NCBI GenBank assembly: GCA_946613705.1
Contig: CAMOFU010000069.1
Coordinates: 1-10,928, forward strand
Length of the DNA stretch: 10,928 nt
DNA from: an uncultured Clostridia bacterium
Lineage (GTDB): Bacteria; Bacillota; Clostridia; Oscillospirales; Ruminococcaceae
Direction: 5' to 3'
The stretch's first letter is position 1; every line of letters begins with the position of its first letter. This document shows, one piece after another, positions 6,211-10,928 of this stretch. The position numbers and the translations under genes were made by a program. The notes beneath the pieces are model-generated. The model saw only the letters and a list, made by a program, of their open reading frames with translations, had not been told where the DNA came from and made no database searches.

Positions 6211-7928
6211 TATCCCTCACCTCCCTTCACCTGCGAACGGTAGATATCCTGATATACCTCGCAGGTCTTCATCAGCTCGTCGTGCGGAGCGCAGCCGACC
6301 AGCCGCCCGTGATCGAGCACCGCGATACGGTCGCAGTCCTTGACCGAGGCTATGCGCTGAGCTATCGTTATCACGGTCGTTCCCGCAAGGCTTTCCCGCA
6401 GGCGCTGACGGAGCGTTGCCTCTGTCCGCAGATCGAGCGCAGAGGTCGAGTCGTCGAATATCAGTATCTCGGGGCGTTTCAGCACGGCGCGGGCGATCGA
6501 CATACGCTGCTTCTGTCCGCCCGAGAGGGAAGCGCCCTTCTCGGCGATGCGTGTGTCGTATCCGTCGGGCATAGCAGAGATGAACTCGTCTGCCTGTGCG
6601 ATCTCTGCGGCAGCGGTGATCTGCGCTTTGTCGGCATTTTTGTCGCCCCATGCTATATTCTCTGCGGCTGTTGCCGAGAAAAGCTCGCTCTTTTGCAGCA
6701 CCACTCCTATGCGGCTGCGCAGCTCGTCAAGCTTGTAGTTCCTTACGTTCTCGCCGTCAACATACACCTCGCCCTCTACTGCATCGTAAAAGCGCGGGAT
6801 AAGGTTCACCAGCGAGCTCTTGCCCGAGCCCGTAGCGCCCAGTATAGCAAGGCTCTCGCCGCTGTGTATCTTCAGGTCTATCCCGCTGAGCACGGGTCTG
6901 CCGCCCGAGCGCGGATATCTGAACGTGACGTTCCTGAACTCAACTGTACCCTTTTCTGTACAGTCAGCCCCTGCTCCGTCTGCAACCGCGGGCTCTGTTT
7001 CCAGCACCTCGTTGAGCCTCTTTGCGGAAGCCGACGCACGCGAGATGCTCTGGAACATCATCGAGAGCATCATTATCCCGTGGAGTATCTGTGTCACATA
7101 GGTGACCGCCGCCATGACCTCGCCGACCTTCAGGTCAGCAGCCTCTACCTGCAAGCCGCCTATGTATATGACCATGATAACGGCAGCGTTCATTATTATC
7201 ATCAGCAGCGGCTGCAGCAGCGCCACCAGCTTCATCACCTTGAGGTTGGCGGTCATCAGTGCGCCGTTTGCACCGTCAAAGCGTTCGGTCTCGTGCTCCT
7301 CGCGGACGTATGCCTTGACAACTCTTGCACCCGTGACGTTTTCCTGCATCACCGAGTTTACATTGTCGAGCCTTCCCGCAACTATCGTATACAGCGGGTT
7401 TGCGAACTTCATTATGACCACAACGATAAGCACCTCTATCGGCAGCGATATCGCTATCACCAGCCCGAAGCGGACATTGAGCTGCATCATCATGAACACT
7501 CCGCCGATGAGGAACATCAGGTTGCGCACCAGCATTCTCAGCGAGAAATCGACGAGCTGCTGTATCGCGGTGATATCGGCTGTGAGCCTTGTAACGAGCG
7601 AGCCTGTCGTGAACCTGTCGGTCTGCTGAAAGGATAAGCGCATGACCTTATCAAACACATCGTTTCTCAGATCCCGCGCAAAGCCCTGCGATGCCATGCC
7701 GCTGAATGCCGAGGAGCCCACGCCGCAGGCACCGCCGATGATTATAGTCAGCAGCATTATTATCCCCGTGTGGATTATCACTTCCATGTTCTGCGGCAGC
7801 ACACCGTCATCGACTATCTGCGAGAGCAGCTTGGGCTGCAGCAGATCGACCAGTACCTCGCCTATCATCGTAAGAGGGGTCAGCAGTGCAAACAGGAGAT
7901 AGGGTCTAAGGTATCTTGCAAGCTTCAA
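6210..7928 (-). CDS. ABC exporter half-transporter, degenerate-site subunit
   Basis: A 572-residue ABC exporter subunit with a membrane domain (about 8-300) and an ATPase domain (about 328-570). Walker A GATGSGKS (364-371), Q412 and signature LSGGQ (468-472) are normal. The Walker B motif reads ILIFDD, so the catalytic glutamate is replaced by D493, and the switch histidine is replaced by Q524 (IAQRIAS). These two changes together are the known mark of the non-hydrolysing site in heterodimeric exporters such as TM287/288. Its LSGGQ would complete the active site on its partner. The start is a TTG at 7926-7928 that overlaps the marR TGA (TTGA); GGAGG at 7936-7940 is 7 bases upstream, and the protein begins directly with the amphipathic segment expected. 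Second gene of the marR operon, probably repressed by MarR. Confidence 0.93.
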   Translation of the reverse strand: MKLARYLRPYLLFALLTPLTMIGEVLVDLLQPKLLSQIVDDGVLPQNMEVIIHTGIIMLLTIIIGGACGVGSSAFSGMASQGFARDLRNDVFDKVMRLSFQQTDRFTTGSLVTRLTADITAIQQLVDFSLRMLVRNLMFLIGGVFMMMQLNVRFGLVIAISLPIEVLIVVVIMKFANPLYTIVAGRLDNVNSVMQENVTGARVVKAYVREEHETERFDGANGALMTANLKVMKLVALLQPLLMIIMNAAVIMVIYIGGLQVEAADLKVGEVMAAVTYVTQILHGIMMLSMMFQSISRASASAKRLNEVLETEPAVADGAGADCTEKGTVEFRNVTFRYPRSGGRPVLSGIDLKIHSGESLAILGATGSGKSSLVNLIPRFYDAVEGEVYVDGENVRNYKLDELRSRIGVVLQKSELFSATAAENIAWGDKNADKAQITAAAEIAQADEFISAMPDGYDTRIAEKGASLSGGQKQRMSIARAVLKRPEILIFDDSTSALDLRTEATLRQRLRESLAGTTVITIAQRIASVKDCDRIAVLDHGRLVGCAPHDELMKTCEVYQDIYRSQVKGGEG

Positions 7929-8407
7929 ATATCTCCCTCCTCGAGCATATTGCGCAGCAGCTTGCGCAGTATCGTTATCAGCTGTTCACGCTCCTCGGCG
8001 GTAACGCCTTTGAGCATGATGGTCTCTACCTCCTTGCAGCGGCGGCGCACCTGATCGTCCTGACTGCGTCCCTTTTCGGTTATGTAGACGAACACCTTGC
8101 GCCTGTCCTTCTTATCTGCATCGCGCCGCACAAGACCGTCTGCCTCCATTTTATTCAGTGCTGCCGAAACGGAGGGCGACGACAGCCCCGCAGCCTTCGC
8201 CAGCTCTACCTGTGTTATCCCGTCGTGCATACAAAGGATACGGAACATTCTCCTGCTGCCGTGCGAGGGCTCGTTTTCGGGGAATGAGCGTCTTACCATC
8301 TGTGTGAAGAGCTTTGCAATATCGGTTATGAACATCGAGGGCTCTGCGTCCTCTTTTTCAAGCAGTCTGCGCGGGCGCAGCTTCATTTCTTCGGTCAGGT
8401 CTGCCAT
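7925..8407 (-). CDS. MarR family transcriptional regulator
   Basis: A 160-residue winged helix-turn-helix regulator, usual length for MarR. Helices for dimer contact lie at about 20-60 and 118-158. The DNA-binding core is ITQVELAKAAGL (64-75), recognition helix SSPSVSAALNKMEADG (76-91) and a basic wing with DKKDRRKVFVYIT (98-110). MarR proteins bind palindromes as dimers and usually release DNA when a small ligand binds. As first gene of an operon with two ABC exporter subunits, it most likely represses itself and the exporter and responds to a toxic compound the exporter removes. The ATG at 8405-8407 is chosen for its AGGAGG 7 bases upstream; reading further back would enter the operator and then spmB out of frame. 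A long palindrome at the promoter is the probable operator. Ligand unknown. Confidence 0.93.
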   Translation of the reverse strand: MADLTEEMKLRPRRLLEKEDAEPSMFITDIAKLFTQMVRRSFPENEPSHGSRRMFRILCMHDGITQVELAKAAGLSSPSVSAALNKMEADGLVRRDADKKDRRKVFVYITEKGRSQDDQVRRRCKEVETIMLKGVTAEEREQLITILRKLLRNMLEEGDI

Positions 8408-8443
8408 TTTATTGCCTCCTTGCATCAAATGTCTATATACAAC

Positions 8444-8477
8444 AATAGTTAGAAGACTAATTAGCCTCCTAACTATT
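8444..8477. promoter_or_regulatory. Probable MarR operator palindrome
   Basis: A 34-base imperfect palindrome. The outer arms ATAGTTAG (8445-8452) and CTAACTAT (8469-8476) are perfectly complementary; the centre CTAATTAG (8457-8464) is itself a palindrome resembling the arms. Only two position pairs (A against C, twice) break the symmetry. It overlaps the -10 box at one end and covers the predicted transcription start, an ideal place for autorepression. The arm TAGTTAG resembles sites known for MarR-type repressors. Binding itself is inferred. Confidence 0.8.
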
Positions 8478-8503
8478 ATATCAGCAAATAATTCGATTGT
8501 CAA
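8475..8503 (-). promoter_or_regulatory. Sigma-A promoter of the marR-ABC operon
   Basis: TTGACA (8498-8503) and TATAAT (8475-8480) on the minus strand with a 17-base spacer, a perfect consensus. Start near 8468, leaving a leader of about 60 bases before the marR ATG. The strength of this promoter together with the overlapping palindrome points to tight repression in the uninduced state. Confidence 0.92.
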
Positions 8504-8562
8504 GCGATTTTCGACATTTTTCTGCCTTCTTTGATATTTTCCCGCAATTTGGCAGAGATACC

Positions 8563-9078
8563 TCAGTAAAACAGTCTGACGATCGCCGAGGAGAATATGA
8601 ACCCTGCCGCATCTGCCGTGAGCGATGATATGAAGACCCCCGCCCTCGGTCTGAGCTGCACTGCCGAGTAGTAGACCGCGATCGTGTAAAAGGTCGTCTC
8701 GGTCGAGCCCATCAATACTGTAGCAGTGCGCCCTGCAAAGCTGTCTGCGCCGAGCCCGCCGATGATGCTGCTGTATACCGCCAGCGCCCCGCTGCCCGAG
8801 ACAGGCCTTATAAGCGCGAGCGGTACGGTATCGCGGCATATGCCGAGCCGTTCGAGGAGCGGTGCAGCGAGCTCTGACAGTCCCCCGAGCGCTCCCGAGC
8901 GGTAAGCGAACGATACCGCCGTTACCACAAGCAGCAGTACGGGAAGCAGGTCAGCCGCAGTTTTCAAGCCCTCCATTGCGCCGCGGCTGAATTCCTCCAT
9001 GATGTCCACGCGCTTTATCGCCGCCGCAGTCAGTACGACCGCCGTAAGCAGCGGTGCCGCCAGTGCGAACCATTGCAT
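8563..9078 (-). CDS. spmB: Spore maturation protein B
   Basis: A 171-residue membrane protein, close to the about 178 residues of Bacillus SpmB. Hydrophobic segments lie near 3-20, 43-58, 84-104, 120-140 and 147-165. Conserved motifs include RSGAL (60-64), RPVSGSGAL (91-99) and GSTETTFYTIAVY (124-136), typical of the nucleoside-recognition (Gate) domain. In Bacillus, SpmA and SpmB act together in spore core dehydration and heat resistance; the molecular activity is not settled. The ATG at 9076-9078 has GGAGG 8 bases upstream and gives the normal family N-terminus, so the overlap with the spmA frame is real. No convincing terminator follows before the marR promoter, so some read-through into marR is possible. 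Confidence 0.92.
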   Translation of the reverse strand: MQWFALAAPLLTAVVLTAAAIKRVDIMEEFSRGAMEGLKTAADLLPVLLLVVTAVSFAYRSGALGGLSELAAPLLERLGICRDTVPLALIRPVSGSGALAVYSSIIGGLGADSFAGRTATVLMGSTETTFYTIAVYYSAVQLRPRAGVFISSLTADAAGFIFSSAIVRLFY

Positions 9079-9646
9079 TTCTTTTACCTCCGTATATAAG
9101 CGTTATCATCATCAGCCCGCAGCTCAGCGCCAGCAGCGAGTTTATGATTATCGGCAGCACGCAGTCGGCAGGGGAGTGGCTGCCTGCCTTCGCCCTCAGT
9201 GTGATAAGGTTCATCGGTATGAGCTGCACGGACGAGGTGTTTAGCAGCACGAATGCCGCCATCGTGCGCGGCGGAGCATTTGTCCTTCCAAGCTCGCGCA
9301 TAGTCTCGATTCCCGAGGGCATAGCCGCATTACCCAGCCCGAGAAGGTTGGACACAAGGTTCAGCGAGGCGGTCTGCATCGCGCGGCTGTCCCGCCCGAT
9401 ATCGGGGAGCAGCCTTCCCAGCAGCGGACGCACCGCCCGACAGAGCAGCTTTGTCAGCCCCGCCTTTTCCGCCACCCGCATCATACCGCTCCAGAACATC
9501 ATCGCCGCCGCGACCGTGAACCACAGCTCCGCCGCATCTGTCGCAGAGCCCGCAGCCGCAGCCGAAAGCTCTCCGCTGTTTCCGCAGACGACGGCATATA
9601 CCACCCCGCCTGCGCAGAGTATAGCCAGCACAGAGTTCAAATACAT
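8951..9646 (-). CDS. spmA: Spore maturation protein A, with extended C-terminus
   Basis: A membrane protein of 231 residues from this ATG; Bacillus SpmA is about 196. Conserved features are FWSGMMRVAEKAGL (51-64), NLLGLGNAAMPSGI (100-113) and LNTSSVQLIP (135-144), with hydrophobic segments near 4-20, 40-56, 127-147 and 163-185. Family-like sequence ends near residue 187. The remaining tail, rich in Gly and Arg, is read from the spmB start region in another frame, giving a 128-base overlap. Start choice is uncertain: GAGG (9649-9652) is only 2 bases from the ATG at 9644-9646 but 8 bases from a TTG at 9638-9640, which could be the true start (229 residues); a GTG at 9647-9649 is also in frame. 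Works with SpmB. Confidence 0.88.
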   Translation of the reverse strand: MYLNSVLAILCAGGVVYAVVCGNSGELSAAAAGSATDAAELWFTVAAAMMFWSGMMRVAEKAGLTKLLCRAVRPLLGRLLPDIGRDSRAMQTASLNLVSNLLGLGNAAMPSGIETMRELGRTNAPPRTMAAFVLLNTSSVQLIPMNLITLRAKAGSHSPADCVLPIIINSLLALSCGLMMITLIYGGKRNAMVRTGGTAAYGGRTDCGGDKARGHHGGIQPRRNGGLENCG

Positions 9647-9688
9647 CACCTCAAAGTACAGTATTTTATTAATAAATTATAAATTCTT

Positions 9689-9716
9689 GTAGTATGTCGG
9701 TTTTTATCAATAAAAC
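9689..9716 (-). promoter_or_regulatory. Weak candidate sigma-E-like promoter for spmAB
   Basis: CATACTAC (9689-9696) resembles the sigma-E -10 consensus CATACANT, with an AT-rich GTTTTAT 13 bases upstream as a poor -35. spmAB is sigma-E dependent in Bacillus. A TATAAT at 9676-9681 on the same strand has no fitting -35 box. Neither is convincing alone. Confidence 0.2.
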
Positions 9717-9720
9717 GCTA

Positions 9721-9749
9721 TTGACAAAAGTCAAAATGAATTATATAAT
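9721..9749 (+). promoter_or_regulatory. Sigma-A promoter of abrB
   Basis: TTGACA (9721-9726) and TATAAT (9744-9749), 17 bases apart. The -35 box is one arm of the palindrome TTGACAAAAGTCAA (9721-9734), a possible regulator site. The leader also holds a short hairpin TCCCATTGGGA (9770-9780) just before the ribosome binding site AAGGAG (9784-9789). Confidence 0.9.
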
Positions 9750-9797
9750 AGAATAAGAGAAGAAGAAAATCCCATTGGGAGTAAAGGAGATCTTTGA

Positions 9798-10043
9798 ATG
9801 AAATCGACAGGAATTGTAAGAAAAGTTGACGAGCTTGGACGTATCGTTCTTCCTATTGAGCTTAGGAGAACTTTCGATCTCAATGAGAAGGATGCTATTG
9901 AGATATATACGGATGACGATATGATAATACTTAAAAAATTCCAGCGCACTTGTGTTTTCTGCAACAGCCCCGAGGATATAGTTGACTACAAGGGCAAGTC
10001 TATATGTGCAAGCTGTCTTGCGGAGATCAAGGCATCTAAATGA
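9798..10043 (+). CDS. abrB: AbrB family transition-state regulator with Cys pairs
   Basis: An 81-residue DNA-binding protein. Residues 1-47 form the SpoVT/AbrB swapped-hairpin fold: STGIVRKVDELGRIVLPIEL (3-22) then LRRTFDLNEKDAIEIYTDDDMIILKK (22-47), nearly the same as Bacillus AbrB over this region. The C-terminal part is shorter than in Bacillus (about 94-96 residues) and carries two CxxC pairs, C52/C55 and C70/C73, which look like a small zinc-binding knuckle. AbrB proteins act as multimers that repress post-exponential genes, often including their own. The gene is a single unit with a consensus promoter and strong terminator, and it diverges from spmAB. The ATG is 8 bases after AAGGAG. 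Zinc binding is inferred from the Cys spacing. Confidence 0.93.
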   Translation: MKSTGIVRKVDELGRIVLPIELRRTFDLNEKDAIEIYTDDDMIILKKFQRTCVFCNSPEDIVDYKGKSICASCLAEIKASK

Positions 10044-10054
10044 TCGGCATAGCG

Positions 10055-10078
10055 GCGCAGCTTCGGCTGCGCTTTTTT
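10055..10078 (+). terminator. abrB terminator with UUCG loop
   Basis: GCGCAGC (10055-10061) pairs with GCTGCGC (10066-10072) around a TTCG tetraloop closed by C-G, followed by six T (10073-10078). It lies 11 bases after the abrB stop. A textbook intrinsic terminator. Confidence 0.95.
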
Positions 10079-10123
10079 ATATCCTGCCTGTTACTATTCT
10101 ATTTCCCCGTGCCCCCGCATATT

Positions 10124-10163
10124 ACAAATAAAAAGAGCAGCACCGTTCACGATGCTGCTCTTT
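10124..10163 (-). terminator. tsf terminator
   Basis: On the minus strand AAAGAGCAGCA (10153-10163) pairs with TGCTGCTCTTT (10132-10142), 11 pairs with a 10-base loop, then TTATTTG leading away. It lies about 35 bases past the tsf stop. The stretch 10079-10123 between the two facing terminators shows nothing else. Confidence 0.9.
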
Positions 10164-10199
10164 GCAGTTTGTATTGAGTTTATGATATGTGACCGACGA

Positions 10200-10928
10200 T
10201 CACTTCTTCATCATCGAAGCTACCTCGTCAGCGAAGTTCTCTTCCTTCTTCTCAACGCCCTCGCCGCGCTCAAAACGAGCATACTCAACGACCTTGATAT
10301 TGCCGCCGAGCTTCTTAGCAGCGTCCTCAACATACTTGCCTACAGAGCCCTCGAACAGATCGGACTTAACGAAGGTCTGGTCAAGCAGGCAGTTCTCGGA
10401 ATAGAACTTTCCTACCTTGCCCTCTACGATCTTTGCCTTTACCTGCTCGGGCTTGTTAGCCATCTTGGGATCCTCAGCCATCTGAGCGAGAAGTATCTTC
10501 TTCTCTTCGTCAAGAGCCTCAGCGGGAACAGCCTCTCTGTTGAGATAGCTCGGGTTCATGGCAGCTACCTGCAAAGCGCAGTTCTTGCCGACCTCGAATA
10601 CCTTGTCTGCGGGCAGATCGGTGTCAAGCTTTACCATAACGCCGATAGAGCCGCCGCCGTGAACGTAAGGCACGAGCACGCCCTCGAATCTCTTGAAACG
10701 ACGGATGAGCATATTCTCTCTGATCTTGATGAACAGATCCTGAAGAGTCTCCTCAACGGTCTTGTCGCCGCCGCTGATCTTCATAGCCTTCAGAGCGTCA
10801 AGATCTGCGGGATCGTTCTCGATAACTGTCTTTGCAACTGCTGCAACGAAGGCCTTGAACTCCTCGTTGTTTGCAGCAAAGTCTGTCTCGATATTGACCT
10901 CAACAACAGCACCTACATTGCCCTCAAC
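10200..10928 (-). CDS. tsf: Elongation factor Ts, 5' end outside the window
   Basis: The frame stays open to the window edge, giving 242 residues of the C-terminal part; about 60 N-terminal residues, including the UBA-like region that contacts EF-Tu, are missing. EF-Ts is the cytosolic exchange factor that releases GDP from EF-Tu. The visible part starts at VEGNVGAVVEVNIETDFAAN, which holds the conserved ETDF motif of the core. It continues with LIRRFKRFEG, the YVHGGGSIGVMVKL subdomain, the coiled-coil region, and the family C-terminus EKKEENFADEVASMMKK. An internal ATG at 10782-10784 is not the start, because conserved EF-Ts sequence lies upstream of it. rpsB is the usual upstream partner but would lie outside the window. 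A strong terminator follows. Confidence 0.96.
   Translation of the reverse strand, partial: VEGNVGAVVEVNIETDFAANNEEFKAFVAAVAKTVIENDPADLDALKAMKISGGDKTVEETLQDLFIKIRENMLIRRFKRFEGVLVPYVHGGGSIGVMVKLDTDLPADKVFEVGKNCALQVAAMNPSYLNREAVPAEALDEEKKILLAQMAEDPKMANKPEQVKAKIVEGKVGKFYSENCLLDQTFVKSDLFEGSVGKYVEDAAKKLGGNIKVVEYARFERGEGVEKKEENFADEVASMMKK

Noticed and set aside
6282..7637. Plus-strand open frame of 451 codons.
   Set aside because: Antisense shadow of the ABC subunit, rich in His, Tyr and Arg as expected from reversed codons.
8521..8556. TCTGCC/GGCAGA inverted repeat after spmB as a terminator.
   Set aside because: Only six pairs with a loop of over 20 bases and no T tract in the direction of transcription.
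8408..8839. N-terminal extension of the marR frame to 304 residues.
   Set aside because: It would run through the operator, promoter and spmB out of frame; the ATG at 8405-8407 has an AGGAGG at good spacing and begins a normal-length MarR.
1..10928. A mobile element, CRISPR array, toxin-antitoxin or defence system.
   Set aside because: No repeats-spacer pattern, transposase, integrase, restriction or toxin-like protein is visible; every long real frame belongs to a recognised family.

Overview
The window looks like chromosomal core DNA from a low-to-moderate GC Firmicute of the Clostridia, most likely a Ruminococcus-like member of the Oscillospiraceae. The basis is consensus sigma-A promoters, strong GGAGG ribosome binding sites, a T-box leader, an AbrB regulator, spmA/spmB and clostridial-style paired ABC exporters. 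The genus is inferred from protein style and is not proven. I see no phage, transposon, CRISPR array or obviously transferred island.

Layout, left to right. (1) Positions 1-2260, minus strand: ilvA (threonine ammonia-lyase with an ACT domain), then ridA (enamine/imine deaminase), then tRNA-Ala(GGC) on its own promoter. ilvA sits behind a T-box leader (promoter, stem I with a candidate ATC isoleucine specifier, stem III, T-box sequence, terminator), so charging of tRNA-Ile probably controls the gene. RidA removes the reactive enamines that IlvA releases, so the pair forms one functional unit. (2) 2303-4370, plus strand: a divergent promoter drives one large membrane protein, a DUF975 domain fused to a CmpB-type domain. 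It ends at a strong terminator that faces both ways. (3) 4372-8503, minus strand: an operon marR - ABC half-transporter with degenerate ATPase motifs - ABC half-transporter with canonical motifs. Stops and starts overlap at both junctions. The consensus promoter overlaps a long imperfect palindrome that is the probable MarR operator. (4) 8563-9646, minus strand: spmB and spmA, with an unusual 128-base overlap. (5) 9721-10078, plus strand: abrB, with its own promoter and a UUCG-loop terminator. (6) 10124-10928, minus strand: tsf (EF-Ts) with its terminator; the 5' end of the gene lies beyond the window.

The families are all recognisable and I found no clearly new system. The points most worth following are the MarR palindrome with its extra central half-site, the DUF975-CmpB fusion of unknown function, the spmA tail that reads deep into spmB, the two Cys pairs in the short AbrB, and the predicted isoleucine T-box over ilvA-ridA.
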